Assembly: GCF_013372125.1 (NCBI RefSeq)
Contig: NZ_CP053826.1
Span: 496,001 to 560,000 of the forward strand
Direction: 5' to 3'
Length of the DNA: 64,000 nucleotides
From: Campylobacter curvus
GTDB taxonomy: Bacteria > Campylobacterota > Campylobacteria > Campylobacterales > Campylobacteraceae
Of the stretch, positions 12,012 through 21,787 are shown one piece after another; position 1 is the stretch's first letter, and every line of letters starts with the position of its first letter. The notes beneath the pieces were generated by a model. That model saw only the letters and a list, made by a program, of their open reading frames with translations. It was not told where the DNA came from and searched no databases. A program made the position numbers and the translations under genes.

Positions 12012-13319
12012 ATGAAAAAAGTGCATTTTATCGGTATCGGCGGTATCGGCATCTCTGCGATCGCGAGGTTTTTGTTTGAAAAAGGCCACAAGATAAGCGG
12101 CAGCGACATCAAAGAGAGCAAAATCACACAGGAGCTAAAAGAGCAGGGCATGGACGTCATCACGCCTCACTGCAAAGAAGCCATAAAAGATCAAGATTTC
12201 GTCGTTTATTCGGCTGCGATCAAGGACGATAACGTCGAGCTCGTAGAGGCTAGGAAAAAGGGCATAAAATGCTTTTCAAGAAAGGAAATTTTGCCATACG
12301 TGCTTGAAGACAAGCGCGTATTTGCCGTAGCCGGAGCGCATGGCAAGAGCACCACGAGCGCGATGCTAAGCAGTCTCATCGAAGGCTCGGTGATAATCGG
12401 CGCCATCTCAAAGCAGTTTGGCTCGAATATGCGCTACGCACAAAGCGACAATGTCGTCTTTGAGGCCGACGAGAGCGACTCTAGCTTTTTAAACTCAAAC
12501 CCTTATCTAGCCGTCGTGACAAACGCCGAGCCCGAGCACATGGAGCATTATGACTATGATCTGGCTAAATTTTACGCAGCTTACAAGGGCTTTTTAGAGC
12601 GAGCTAAAGTGCGCGTGATAAACGCCGAGGACGAGTTTTTGAGCACTTTAAAGCTTGATGCGATACGCCTTTTCCCAAGCAGCGATATCACTGAGCTTGC
12701 GATGGTCGTGCGCGATTATCAGCCATACACTAGCTTCAACCTCAAAAATTTAGGCAAATTCGAGGTCTTTGGCATGGGTCAGCACATCGCTATCGATGCC
12801 TCGCTCGCGATCCTGGCGGCACTTCACGAGACGCCGTTAAAGGATATCAGAGAGAATTTACTAAATTTCAAAGGGATAAAAAAGCGCTTTGATATCCTAG
12901 GTGCGGATAAAAATTTCATTTTGATAGATGACTACGCGCACCATCCTACCGAGATAAGAGCGACGCTAAATTCAGTCTTTGAATACGCAAAGCTACTTGG
13001 TATCTCAAACGTGACGGCTATCTTTCAACCTCACCGCTACACTCGCTTGAGCACGAATTTAGAGGGCTTTAAAGAGTGCTTTAAAGGAGTGGACGAGCTA
13101 GTGATCCTGCCAGTTTATGCGGCCGGCGAGAAGCCGATAGAGGTCGATATGAAGGGCGCATTTAGTGAGTACAGCCCGATCTTTACCGATAAGGTCGAGC
13201 GTGTGGGCGAAGCGATAGAATTTACCGACGAATTTGGCGTGAAAAATCGCTTGAGTGACGGCATCGTGGTCGGCTTTGGCGCTGGCGATATCAGCGTGCA
13301 GCTACGTGGAGGTTATTAG
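12012..13319 (+). CDS. murC: UDP-N-acetylmuramate-L-alanine ligase
   Basis: Cytoplasmic ligase adding L-Ala to UDP-MurNAc in peptidoglycan synthesis. Seen are the nucleotide-binding GIGGIGISAIARF, the ATP P-loop GAHGKSTTSAM, the EADESDSSF motif, and IDDYAHHPTEIRAT. A TTG upstream at 12000 could extend the frame, but GGGAG lies 5 bases before the ATG at 12012, which gives the canonical N-terminus MKKVHFIGIGG. Length 435 is typical. The next gene starts on the last base of the stop. Confidence 0.97.
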   Translation: MKKVHFIGIGGIGISAIARFLFEKGHKISGSDIKESKITQELKEQGMDVITPHCKEAIKDQDFVVYSAAIKDDNVELVEARKKGIKCFSRKEILPYVLEDKRVFAVAGAHGKSTTSAMLSSLIEGSVIIGAISKQFGSNMRYAQSDNVVFEADESDSSFLNSNPYLAVVTNAEPEHMEHYDYDLAKFYAAYKGFLERAKVRVINAEDEFLSTLKLDAIRLFPSSDITELAMVVRDYQPYTSFNLKNLGKFEVFGMGQHIAIDASLAILAALHETPLKDIRENLLNFKGIKKRFDILGADKNFILIDDYAHHPTEIRATLNSVFEYAKLLGISNVTAIFQPHRYTRLSTNLEGFKECFKGVDELVILPVYAAGEKPIEVDMKGAFSEYSPIFTDKVERVGEAIEFTDEFGVKNRLSDGIVVGFGAGDISVQLRGGY

Positions 13320-13837
13320 TGAGCGAGGATGTTTTTGGAAATAAATTTGACGAGATGAGCGGCGATCTCGTGGAAGCCGTGGAGGAAAATTTCCAAGAGG
13401 GCAGCGAGATGAGCGAAAGCTTTGAGGCGGATAAAATTTCAGAGCAAAGCGGCGAAAACGAGGAACTAAACCCTAAAAACAGCGCATTAGAGCAAGACTC
13501 AGCTATGCAAGATCGAGCCAAGATCTTAGCGGATTTTAGCCCTGAAAATGAAAATAAAATTTTAGCCGTCATCAAAAACGAGAGCTTGAGCGAGAGCGAA
13601 ATTTCATCGCTCGTAAATTTAGGTAAAAAAGATATCACGATAGCGCTGGCAAGATCACAAAAGCTAAACGCTGCCGAGATCGAAGCGCTCTTGCCAAATG
13701 CGCCATACATGGCGGTAAAGATGCTCATAGAGCATCAAGACATAGCTGCCGTGAGGGATAAAATTTTAGCCAAAATAAGCGCTAGAGGCGAGCTTTATAA
13801 AGAGATGATAGCTGATTATAAAGGCGGAAAATGGTAA
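13319..13837 (+). CDS. Hypothetical protein, acidic N-terminus with helical repeats
   Basis: 172 residues, not recognised. The first ~65 residues are very acidic, low in hydrophobics and probably disordered. Residues ~68-172 look like stacked short helices: the pattern (L/I)xxxE(I/S)xxLVxLGKKDI...ALARSQKLNAAEIEALLPNAPYMAVKMLIEH resembles HEAT-like or DUF2336-like repeats, but I cannot name a family. No signal peptide or membrane span. GTG start fused to the murC stop (TAGTG) and 7-base overlap with the next gene place it in the murC-mutS2 operon. Function unknown. Confidence 0.75.
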   Translation: MSEDVFGNKFDEMSGDLVEAVEENFQEGSEMSESFEADKISEQSGENEELNPKNSALEQDSAMQDRAKILADFSPENENKILAVIKNESLSESEISSLVNLGKKDITIALARSQKLNAAEIEALLPNAPYMAVKMLIEHQDIAAVRDKILAKISARGELYKEMIADYKGGKW

Positions 13838-14172
13838 GAAACATCGTATTTTTGCTCGGGGTTTTTATATTTTTGAGCGCCATTTGGGCGATAAAGGACG
13901 AAAAGATCAGTAAAAAGATAAAGGCTGCGGTGACTATCGTTTTGCTCTGCGGGCTAGCGCTTGCATATCTTTACGAGACGCACATCGACAAGAACGAGAG
14001 CAAAATTTCGCAGCTCTTGCTTGAATTCAAGCAAGGCAAGAGCTTGAAATGTGGCGAATACAACGTAACTAGCGATAAATTCAACTACGAATTCGGCACC
14101 GCTTGCTTTGTCGCAAAGCGTGACGCACAGGAATTTTCAGGCGTCATAGTGCCGATAAGCTCTTGCGAGTAG
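13831..14172 (+). CDS. Small inner-membrane protein
   Basis: 113 residues with two hydrophobic spans (residues ~3-20 and ~32-48) followed by a ~60-residue hydrophilic tail containing two cysteines (SLKCGEYN and GTACFVAK). The cysteines would be periplasmic if both termini face that side, and could form a disulphide. C. jejuni has a small membrane protein (Cj1053c, from memory) between murC and mutS2, so this is probably its orthologue. Start ATG lies within the previous gene; mutS2 follows 3 bases after the stop. Confidence 0.75.
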   Translation: MVRNIVFLLGVFIFLSAIWAIKDEKISKKIKAAVTIVLLCGLALAYLYETHIDKNESKISQLLLEFKQGKSLKCGEYNVTSDKFNYEFGTACFVAKRDAQEFSGVIVPISSCE

Positions 14173-14175
14173 GCC

Positions 14176-16383
14176 ATGCAAGAGATAGAAGAGATATTTT
14201 CGCGTCTTGATCTGGGCGAGTATCTGCAGCGTTTTAGCGCCCTTTTAGCGCGCGAGAAGCCCTTGTTCATGCAAGGCGACAGTAAGATACATTTTGAAAA
14301 TATAACCGAGCTTGCAAAGTATCAGTTCGACGCACCTCAAAGCGCGCAAAATTTAGACGACGCTCTTATGCGCCTTAGCAAGCAAGCCGTGCTTCACATC
14401 AGCGAAATTTACGAATTTTCAAAGATCATACGCTATTTTTTCTATCTTAGAGGGCTGAAATTTGAGGGGCGTCTTGGCGAGTGGATAGCTAGGATCGAAA
14501 CTCCGCCCGCGATGGAGCAGATGGCAAACAGCTTTGATAAAGACGGGAATTTCAAAGACAGCGTCGATGAGCGCCTTGGCTCGATAAGGCAGGCCTTTGA
14601 AGCTAAAAAATCCCAAATAGACGCCGAGCTAAAAAGGCTCGTTTACTCAAAACACATCGCGCCTTATCTCGTAGATACGCAGGTGCATTATATCAGCGCG
14701 CAGGAGGCCCTGCTCGTTAGAGGTGGCTTTAACCACGCACTAAAAGGAACTGTCATCGCACGAAGCTCGGGCGGATATTTTTACGTCGCGCCCGCAAACA
14801 TCGAGCGGCTGAAAAGGGAGCAAAGCGAGCTGCTTGATAGGCGCGAGGAGATAATTTTTGAACATTGCAAGAGACTAAGCTCGCAGATGAGCAAGGCGCT
14901 GGCGTTTTTGAAATTTATAAATGGAGCATTTGATACCTTTGACGCCTATCAAGCACGCGTGAATTTAGCCCGTGCGCATGACTTTGAGTTTGTATTACCA
15001 AACGGCTCGAATAAAATAATCCTCTCAAATTTCGCTCACCCCGCACTTAAAAATCCAAAAAGCGTGAGCGTGGATTTTAGCAAGAAGGTGCTTTTGATCA
15101 CGGGCGTGAATGCAGGCGGAAAGTCGATGCTGCTAAAGTCTATCATCTCGGCCGCACTGCTTGCAAAATACCTCTTGCCTATGCGTATAAACGCGGCAAA
15201 TTCCAGCATCGGCTCGTTTAAAGAGTTTGACGCTATCATCGAAGATCCGCAAAATGTCAAAGACGATATCTCGACGTTTGCGGGTAGAATGCTGCATTTT
15301 TCAAAGCTTTTTAACAAGCGTTCGCTCATCATCGGTATCGACGAGATCGAGCTCGGGACTGATTTTGAAGAGGCGGCGAGCCTTTATGGCGTCATCATCG
15401 AAAAGCTCATCGCCCAAGATATAAAAATGATCATCACGACTCACCACAAGCGCCTTGCGATGTTGCTTGCCAAAAACCCGGAGGTCGAGCTCGTAGCGGC
15501 ACTTTATGACGAGGTGGCGGAGTGTCCGAAATTTGAGTTTTTAAAGGGCACGATCGGCAAGTCTTATGCCTTTGAGACGGCGGCTCGCTACGGCATACCG
15601 CTAAATTTAGTCGCCCAGGCCAAGCGCATATATGGCGAAGATAAAGAAAATTTAAACGAGGTCATCACAAAGACGCTGAATCTACAGACCGCACTTGATG
15701 AAAAGCTAAAAGATACGCAGGCTAAGGAGCTGAGACTTGAGCGCATGCTCGAAGAGCAAAAGGACATAAAAGAGCAAAACGAGACAAAGATCGCCGCTAT
15801 CATCTCGCGGCTTGAGAGGGAGTATTTCGAGGCGATAAAACAGGCAAAATCGGTCATAAATTTAAAAGACACGAAGGATAAGCAGCGTGCGCTAAATTTA
15901 GCCAACGATAAAAAGCAGGCCATCGCTAAGCCAGAGCCCGCAAAGCCTGAGGAGCTGAAAATAGGCAATCACGTGAAATATGAAAAGATAAAAGGCGTGG
16001 TGCTAAATATCTCTAAAAACGATGCGACGATAGAGGCCGAGGGTATAAAGCTTCGCGTGCCTATCGCGCTTTTAAAGAAGAGTGGGAATTTCATCGCTCC
16101 TAAAAAAGGCGGCGTGAATTTAAGCGTGCAAAAGCCAAAAACCGCCAGCGTGGTGCTGGATCTGCACGGGCTTAGAGCCGATGAAGCGATAGCAAAGCTC
16201 GATAAATTTATAAGCGACAGCCTAGTCATGGGCTTTGATGAGGTCACTGTCTATCACGGCATAGGCACGGGCAAGCTAGCTTACGCGGTCAAAAATTTCT
16301 TAAAAGAGCATCCAAGCGTTAAAAATTTCTTTGACGCTCCGCCAAATCAAGGCGGCTTTGGTGCGAAAATAGTGCAGTTTTAG
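14176..16383 (+). CDS. mutS2: Endonuclease MutS2
   Basis: 735-residue MutS2. The ABC-type ATPase core has Walker A GVNAGGKSMLLKS (310-322) and the Walker B/D-loop region GIDEIELGTDFEEAAS. A long coiled-coil region follows (~500-590). The C-terminus is an Smr nuclease domain with LDLHGLRADEA and the YHGIGTGKL motif. MutS2 suppresses recombination by resolving branched DNA, and in epsilon-proteobacteria it also repairs oxidative damage; it is not part of mismatch repair. It closes the operon that starts at ileS; 77 bases separate it from the next gene. Confidence 0.96.
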   Translation: MQEIEEIFSRLDLGEYLQRFSALLAREKPLFMQGDSKIHFENITELAKYQFDAPQSAQNLDDALMRLSKQAVLHISEIYEFSKIIRYFFYLRGLKFEGRLGEWIARIETPPAMEQMANSFDKDGNFKDSVDERLGSIRQAFEAKKSQIDAELKRLVYSKHIAPYLVDTQVHYISAQEALLVRGGFNHALKGTVIARSSGGYFYVAPANIERLKREQSELLDRREEIIFEHCKRLSSQMSKALAFLKFINGAFDTFDAYQARVNLARAHDFEFVLPNGSNKIILSNFAHPALKNPKSVSVDFSKKVLLITGVNAGGKSMLLKSIISAALLAKYLLPMRINAANSSIGSFKEFDAIIEDPQNVKDDISTFAGRMLHFSKLFNKRSLIIGIDEIELGTDFEEAASLYGVIIEKLIAQDIKMIITTHHKRLAMLLAKNPEVELVAALYDEVAECPKFEFLKGTIGKSYAFETAARYGIPLNLVAQAKRIYGEDKENLNEVITKTLNLQTALDEKLKDTQAKELRLERMLEEQKDIKEQNETKIAAIISRLEREYFEAIKQAKSVINLKDTKDKQRALNLANDKKQAIAKPEPAKPEELKIGNHVKYEKIKGVVLNISKNDATIEAEGIKLRVPIALLKKSGNFIAPKKGGVNLSVQKPKTASVVLDLHGLRADEAIAKLDKFISDSLVMGFDEVTVYHGIGTGKLAYAVKNFLKEHPSVKNFFDAPPNQGGFGAKIVQF

Positions 16384-16460
16384 GCTAAATTTAAGAATAA
16401 AAGATAAATTTTACTTAAGAAATGCTAAAATCATCAGCATACAATGGAGGGGGCTAGATC

Positions 16461-18374
16461 ATGTCAAACGACGATAAGCAGCAAAAACGCTTGAGTATCA
16501 TACGCGCAGTGGCGTTTGTAGTGGTACTTTTGGTGACGTTTTTCTTGGCTGAAATTTCTTTTGCGTTTTATTACAAATACTCTAACGCCGTCTCGAAAGA
16601 CAGCTACACTATCCGCAAAAAGACCGACTATATAGTGCATCAATACGTAAACTACTTAGAAGACGTGAGCCATTACGACATCGATAGCTTTCAAAACTAC
16701 ATAAACAATAACGCCGTAGGAGACGTCGTGCTGTTAAAAGATAACGGTAAGAACGGCTTTGACATCGTCGCCTCCTCGGATCAAAAAAACCGCATAGGCA
16801 CGGACTTTGAGGACAAAGAGTGCGGCAATATCTATAATCACGATTTTCAAAAGGATTATTTCACGGCTAAAATTTTGCCTGAAAACAGCGCTCTTGTTTG
16901 TATGTTCACGGCTAGCGGAGAGTATATCGTAGGCTTTAAAGCTACGATAAATCAAAAAATAAGCGGCACGGACGATGAATATTTTTCGCAATGGGCGGTC
17001 AAAAATTTGCTCCTTACGTTTATCTTGAGCTTTGCCGGAGCGCTCGCGGGCCTATTCACATGTATTTTGTTCGTGCTTAGGTATCTAAATTTAAAGCATG
17101 ATTATCTGCACGTCAAAGAGGCCAGTCGCAAAAAGATACAAGAGCTCGGCGATAAGCTTTATATCGATCCGATGACAGGGCTTTTAAACAAAGCCGCCTT
17201 GCTAAGAGACATACAAAATTTCAAATCTCCTAAAGTCGTCTTGATAGATATCGATGATTTTGGCAAGATGAACGATTTTTACGGTAAATTAATATGCGAT
17301 AAAATTTTAGTGCAGATGGCGCAGCTACTAAGCGAATTTGCAAAGAGCGAAAACATGATAGCTTACTGCGTCGAGGCCGATCAGTTCGCGCTTGTCGAGG
17401 ACGGGGAGTTTTTCATCGATAGATATGAGGACCTGGCTGACGAGCTGCTTAGTAAATTTAAAGGCCGCATGATAAGCGTCACCGATGAAAATGGCGCCGT
17501 GGTCGATGATATCGAGATACATAGCACCATAGGCTTCGCGCTTGATAAGGAGCAGACGCTAAGAAAGGCCGCCATAGCGCTAAAATCAGCCAAGACGCTG
17601 AATAAAGACTATGTTTGCTATTTTAAGGGGCTAAATCAAAAAGAGGAGTACGAAGATCAGATCGAACGCTCCAAACTCATACAAAATGCGACCATAAACG
17701 GCAACATCGTGCCTTATTATCAGCCGATATTCGATAGAGACGGTAACATCGCAAAATACGAGTGCCTGATACGCATCCTAGACAGGGGCGAGGTCGTCTC
17801 TCCGCATGTGTTTTTGGGTATCTCAAAACGCATCAAGCGCTACGCCGAGCTTGAAAAACTGCTTATCAAAAAGAGCTTCGAGCAGTTAAGTCAAAACGAG
17901 AACCTCGTTTTATCGATAAATTTGAGTGGCCGGGATATGACTGACGGCGATGTGAGCGCGCTTGTCATAAATTTATTAAATAAGCACAAGGTCGCTGACA
18001 GGGCCGTTTTTGAGATCGTCGAGGACGAGGACGTCGAAAACGTCGAGCGCGTGAGTATGTTTATAGACAAGGTCAAAAATATGGGCGCAAAGATCGCGAT
18101 CGATGATTTTGGCTCGGGGTATTCGAATTTCTCATATATCCTCAAGCTAAAACCGGACTACGTCAAGATCGACGGTTCCATAATCAAAGACATCGATATA
18201 AACAAAGACTCCTACGCCATCGCGCGCGCGATAGTGGCATTTGCCAGAGACCTTGGCATAAAAACCATCGCCGAATACGTCCACTCAAAGGAAATTTTAA
18301 ATATCTGTAAAGAGATAGGCGTAGATGAATTTCAGGGATTTTACCTTGGTGCGCCCGGTGAGAAGGTGCTTTGA
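16461..18374 (+). CDS. Membrane sensor with degenerate GGDEF and EAL domain
   Basis: 637 residues: a membrane span at ~13-35, a periplasmic sensor region of ~145 residues (PAS/Cache-like by size), a second span at ~183-206, a GGDEF-family domain, and an EAL domain. The GGDEF signature is replaced by EADQF (305-309), so cyclic-di-GMP synthesis is unlikely. The EAL domain keeps the key features: ECL in place of EAL (434-436) with the metal-binding Glu, [22 protein letters not shown] (548-557), KIDGS with Lys569, and AEYVHS. It is probably a phosphodiesterase or a c-di-GMP receptor. A GGAGG site and a TAAAAT box upstream give it its own promoter. dapE overlaps its stop. Confidence 0.88.
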   Translation: MSNDDKQQKRLSIIRAVAFVVVLLVTFFLAEISFAFYYKYSNAVSKDSYTIRKKTDYIVHQYVNYLEDVSHYDIDSFQNYINNNAVGDVVLLKDNGKNGFDIVASSDQKNRIGTDFEDKECGNIYNHDFQKDYFTAKILPENSALVCMFTASGEYIVGFKATINQKISGTDDEYFSQWAVKNLLLTFILSFAGALAGLFTCILFVLRYLNLKHDYLHVKEASRKKIQELGDKLYIDPMTGLLNKAALLRDIQNFKSPKVVLIDIDDFGKMNDFYGKLICDKILVQMAQLLSEFAKSENMIAYCVEADQFALVEDGEFFIDRYEDLADELLSKFKGRMISVTDENGAVVDDIEIHSTIGFALDKEQTLRKAAIALKSAKTLNKDYVCYFKGLNQKEEYEDQIERSKLIQNATINGNIVPYYQPIFDRDGNIAKYECLIRILDRGEVVSPHVFLGISKRIKRYAELEKLLIKKSFEQLSQNENLVLSINLSGRDMTDGDVSALVINLLNKHKVADRAVFEIVEDEDVENVERVSMFIDKVKNMGAKIAIDDFGSGYSNFSYILKLKPDYVKIDGSIIKDIDINKDSYAIARAIVAFARDLGIKTIAEYVHSKEILNICKEIGVDEFQGFYLGAPGEKVL

Positions 18375-19471
18375 TGGATGTCGTAGCGTTTTTTACTAAA
18401 ATTTTGAAATTTCGCTCGCTCACTCCCGATGATGATGGATGTTTAAAATTTATAGCTGAATTTCTCGGCGATTTCGAAGCCCGTTTTATAGAGAAAAACG
18501 GCGTTAAAAATTTGATATTGAGTAAAAAATTTGGCGATGGAGTGCACCTTGCCTTTGCAGGACATATCGATGTCGTGCCACCGGGAGAGGGCTGGCAGAG
18601 TGAGCCGTTTACACCCTTGATGAAAGATGGCTTCATCTATGCGCGTGGCGCACAGGATATGAAAAGCGGCGTAGCGGCCTTTGTCTGCGCTTGCCGCGAT
18701 GCTAAAAATTTTAACGGCAGGCTCACTCTCATTTTGACTAGCGACGAAGAGGGTGATGCGTTCTTTGGGACGTTAGAGGCGCTCAAAATTTTAAAAGAGC
18801 GCGGCGAGCTGCCACAGTTTGCAGTCGTCGCCGAGCCTACATGCACGGGAGTTTTCGGCGATACGATAAAGGTCGGCAGGCGTGGCTCTATAAACGGCAA
18901 AATTTTGATACGAGGCGTGCAAGGACACGCTGCATATCCTGAAAAATGCATAAATCCCGTGCATCAAATAGCTCCTCTTTTATCTAGGATCGCTGGTCAT
19001 GACATGGACGCGGGAAGTGAGTTTTTCTCCCCCAGCAAGATCGTTATCACGGATATTCGCGGCGGCATGGAGGTCTGTAATGTCACGCCAAGCGAGCTAA
19101 GTATAATGTTTAACGTGCGAAATTCAGATATCACGAGTGCGGATGATGTGAAAAACTATCTGCAAAGCGTGCTTGCGGGGTTAAATTTTGAGCTTAGTCT
19201 AAAGCAAAGCTCAAGGTCCTTTTTGACCGATAAAAATAGCAAGATTGTGCGCGCGATGAGCGAAGCGGTGCAAAAAATAAGCGGCGTAGCACCACAGCTA
19301 AACACCAAAGGTGGCACCAGCGATGCGAGATATCTGGCTGAATTTGGCGTAAAAGTCGTAGAATTTGGCGTTATAAACGACCGAATACACGCAGTCGACG
19401 AAAGAGTCAGCGTAAAAGAGGTCGAGCGGCTTTATCTTGTATTTAAAGAGCTGATCGAAAATTTTGTATAG
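18374..19471 (+). CDS. dapE: Succinyl-diaminopimelate desuccinylase
   Basis: Zinc M20 peptidase-family enzyme of the lysine/meso-DAP pathway, releasing succinate from N-succinyl-LL-DAP. Metal and catalytic motifs are visible: [34 protein letters not shown], and the C-terminal [14 protein letters not shown]. The ATG at 18374 overlaps the previous stop as TGATG; a TTG three bases earlier is less likely. Length 365 is normal. Confidence 0.96.
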   Translation: MDVVAFFTKILKFRSLTPDDDGCLKFIAEFLGDFEARFIEKNGVKNLILSKKFGDGVHLAFAGHIDVVPPGEGWQSEPFTPLMKDGFIYARGAQDMKSGVAAFVCACRDAKNFNGRLTLILTSDEEGDAFFGTLEALKILKERGELPQFAVVAEPTCTGVFGDTIKVGRRGSINGKILIRGVQGHAAYPEKCINPVHQIAPLLSRIAGHDMDAGSEFFSPSKIVITDIRGGMEVCNVTPSELSIMFNVRNSDITSADDVKNYLQSVLAGLNFELSLKQSSRSFLTDKNSKIVRAMSEAVQKISGVAPQLNTKGGTSDARYLAEFGVKVVEFGVINDRIHAVDERVSVKEVERLYLVFKELIENFV

Positions 19472-19548
19472 CGTGACTCGTAGCTTGCAAACCTCTAAAT
19501 TTCAAAAATATTTAGTATAAATATCGGTTTCATTTAATCTAAAAGAAT

Positions 19549-19554
19549 TATAAT
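19549..19554 (+). promoter_or_regulatory. -10 box for the Met/His-rich membrane protein gene
   Basis: A TATAAT lies in the 115-base gap after dapE, 33 bases before the ATG at 19587, in AT-rich sequence typical of Campylobacter promoters. An AAAGG ribosome site sits 8 bases before the first of three consecutive in-frame ATGs. Confidence 0.5.
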
Positions 19555-19586
19555 TACGCCTTGATTTCAAACTAAAGGCTTTAAAC

Positions 19587-20228
19587 ATGATGATGACTCA
19601 CTACATGGAGCTTCTATCGCTCGATCAACCGTGGAATTTGATATTTTATATGGCTATCCCCGTGGGGCTGGCCGAGCTACTGGTGGCTACCGAGTTTTTC
19701 ACGATGTATAACATAAACGACAAAAATAGCGCGGTAAGAAAGGTAAATAGGCTGATCGGTATAGTTTTGGGCTTTTATTTCACGGCTTTGGTAATTTATT
19801 TTATGATAAATATCTATCCTGGCATAAAATGGCGTGGAAGTGCCGATATCATCGCCGTGACTTCATATCTGCTCGGTGTTTTCCCGCTTCTTAGCATCGC
19901 GCTTTTAGAGATCGGCGTGATAGGTAAAAATTTAGCTGACAGAGCGAAGCTGAAGCTGCATTTTTGCCTGCTTATAACGTTTTTGGTGGTCGGTCACGTC
20001 GCGATGATATTTGGTATGGTAGATCCTACGATAACTGGCTGGAAGCCAAGCCAAGGCGAGATGATGCATATGGATCACGAAATGAACATGCAAATGCAAA
20101 TGCCTAACATGGATCGTAGTGGCATGGATATGCCAGACCATGATGAAAACAAAACGCACGTCATGGATCATTCGGGTCACGACATGCAGGGCATGGGCGG
20201 ACACGATCACTCTAAGATGAGTCATTGA
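19587..20228 (+). CDS. Four-span membrane protein with Met/His-rich C-terminal tail
   Basis: 213 residues. Four hydrophobic segments are seen (about 17-40, 53-76, 86-112 and 122-146). From residue ~155 the tail is a dense run of Met, His and Asp: repeats such as MHMDHEMNMQMQMPNMD, GMDMPDHDE, HVMDHSGHDM and GGHDHSKMSH. Tails like this occur on copper-handling proteins (CopK, PcoA/CopB type) and bind Cu(I)/Cu(II) or other soft metals; a metal-binding or storage role is an inference. No known transporter motif is seen in the membrane part. It has its own promoter and overlaps the convergent hisG by 7 bases. Confidence 0.8.
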   Translation: MMMTHYMELLSLDQPWNLIFYMAIPVGLAELLVATEFFTMYNINDKNSAVRKVNRLIGIVLGFYFTALVIYFMINIYPGIKWRGSADIIAVTSYLLGVFPLLSIALLEIGVIGKNLADRAKLKLHFCLLITFLVVGHVAMIFGMVDPTITGWKPSQGEMMHMDHEMNMQMQMPNMDRSGMDMPDHDENKTHVMDHSGHDMQGMGGHDHSKMSH

Positions 20229-20842
20229 GTCTTTGGAATTTGCTCTTTTATCTTGTGATAAAGCTCTAAAATTTCATCTTTTTTGATGATGAAGCTACTT
20301 TTGTTGGCGATGAGATGCGCCGAGCTTTGCATTATGGTCTCGGCTATCTTAAGGCCGTTTTGCTTCATCGTAGAGCCAGTCTCCACGACATCGACGATAG
20401 CGTCGCTGAGTCCTACTAATGGAGCTAGCTCTATCGAGCCGTAAAGCTTGATGATCTTTAAAGCAGTCGCCTTTTGCGCGAAGTAGTTTCTGGCGATATT
20501 TGGCATTTTGGTGGCTATTTTGAGCTCTGGCTGCGTATAATCAAGCTCCTCGTCGTTTTTTATACCCACGCAAACGCGACATTTGCCTATGTGCAGATCA
20601 AGTAAGCGGACCACATCAGGATGATGCTCCTCAAGCACGTCAAGTCCGACCACACCGACATCAGCCGCACCCTCGGTAACGTAAGTAGGGATGTCTTGGT
20701 TTCGCACCATCAAAAAGCGGAAATTTCCCTCCTCTAAGATCAGCTTGCGATCCTCGAATAAAAACTCGGAGCCAAAAATTTTCCTAAAAATAGCAAGCGT
20801 ATCTTCGGCGATCCTACCCTTTGGCAGAGCTATGGTTATCAT
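20222..20842 (-). CDS. hisG: ATP phosphoribosyltransferase, short form
   Basis: First enzyme of histidine synthesis (ATP + PRPP). The 206-residue length marks the short HisG-S form, which lacks the C-terminal regulatory domain and usually needs HisZ as partner; no hisZ is in the window. Motifs: LPKGRIAED at the N-terminus, GAADVGVVGLDVLEE, and the PRPP loop region DAIVDVVETGSTMK. Start ATG overlaps the coaX stop by 4 bases (ATGA), so it is the last gene of the coaX-side operon. The tail overlaps the convergent membrane-protein gene. Confidence 0.96.
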   Translation of the reverse strand: MITIALPKGRIAEDTLAIFRKIFGSEFLFEDRKLILEEGNFRFLMVRNQDIPTYVTEGAADVGVVGLDVLEEHHPDVVRLLDLHIGKCRVCVGIKNDEELDYTQPELKIATKMPNIARNYFAQKATALKIIKLYGSIELAPLVGLSDAIVDVVETGSTMKQNGLKIAETIMQSSAHLIANKSSFIIKKDEILELYHKIKEQIPKTQ

Positions 20843-21468
20843 TTTAAAATTTCCTTTTTTTGATTGATGAGTTTTTGCATAGCGCGAAATACGAGCATCT
20901 TGTCGTATATCGCATTTTTGAAAAATTTCGACAAAAATTCCCCGTCCCCACCGGTAAAATAGACCTTTTTACTGCCAGCAAGCTTTTCTAATAGCGTGAC
21001 GATAGGCTTTAGTATGCCGTAGCTTATCGCATCAACCGTTTTTTGGGGCAGGGCGTCGATATCGATTTGCGAATTTATGGGTAGTTTCAGCCTTGGCGAT
21101 ATACTCTCGTAGGCTTTTAACATGCTCGCGATCCCGGGCAGGATGTATCCGCCAAGATGTATGGAGTTTGACATTATATCGACCGTTATCGCGCTACCGG
21201 CATCTACGATGACTCCGTCGCTTACGGCGTAGCAGCCGGCGACTCTATCGACTCCAAGCCCCTGATATATCGTATCTAGCTCAAAATGCGGTTCCAGATC
21301 GATGAAAAGTTTATTTTTTTTTAGCTTTTTTAAAATTTCATCGTTCACGCAGATGAAATAAACCCGCTCTTTTGGCTCGTATGCGCTAAACTGCTCCACG
21401 CTCATACGCGAAATTTTGCCCTCATCTAAAAACGTCGCGTTCGTGTTGCCGATGTCACACAAAATCAT
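20839..21468 (-). CDS. coaX: Type III pantothenate kinase
   Basis: Phosphorylates pantothenate, the first step of CoA synthesis. The ASKHA-fold motifs of CoaX are visible: CDIGNTNATF at the N-terminus, GVDRVAGCYA, and VDAGSAITVD. The longer frame begins 33 bases upstream, but a GGAG site sits 5 bases before the ATG at 21468 and the shorter start gives the usual N-terminus MILCDIGNT. It overlaps the upstream hypothetical gene by 14 bases and hisG by 4. Length 209. Confidence 0.92.
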   Translation of the reverse strand: MILCDIGNTNATFLDEGKISRMSVEQFSAYEPKERVYFICVNDEILKKLKKNKLFIDLEPHFELDTIYQGLGVDRVAGCYAVSDGVIVDAGSAITVDIMSNSIHLGGYILPGIASMLKAYESISPRLKLPINSQIDIDALPQKTVDAISYGILKPIVTLLEKLAGSKKVYFTGGDGEFLSKFFKNAIYDKMLVFRAMQKLINQKKEILK

Positions 21469-21787
21469 AGCATCTCCAGCCGTTTTGTTTAAGCATTTCA
21501 AGCGATTTAGAGCAAATTTCAGAGTTATAAAACAGCACTCTTTTTTTGATGGCGGTTTGAAATTTTTGCTCTATTTTGGCGCAAATTTCATCGATCTCGC
21601 GGGCCTCTTTTAGAAGTAGCCTGCTTTTTGCCTCTCTTAAAAAGACTATCTCGTAAAAGCCCTTTGTATCGACGCCCAAGCAGGCACTCAGCGTTCGTCT
21701 TTTACAAAATTCGCCAAGATCGACGCTTTTTAGATCTTTTAGTAAAATTTTCCTCGCTTCAAAAAGAGGCCAGATTTTTGGGTTCAT
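21455..21787 (-). CDS. Conserved hypothetical protein (110 aa)
   Basis: No family recognised. A compact, mixed alpha/beta-looking protein with three cysteines (FCKRR, SACLGV, EICSK, RCYDFV regions) and no signal peptide or membrane span. Its start overlaps the lipoprotein stop (TAATG) and its end overlaps coaX, so it is translated as part of this operon. C. jejuni has a gene of similar size between the CoaX and lipoprotein genes (Cj0395c, from memory). Confidence 0.75.
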   Translation of the reverse strand: MNPKIWPLFEARKILLKDLKSVDLGEFCKRRTLSACLGVDTKGFYEIVFLREAKSRLLLKEAREIDEICAKIEQKFQTAIKKRVLFYNSEICSKSLEMLKQNGWRCYDFV

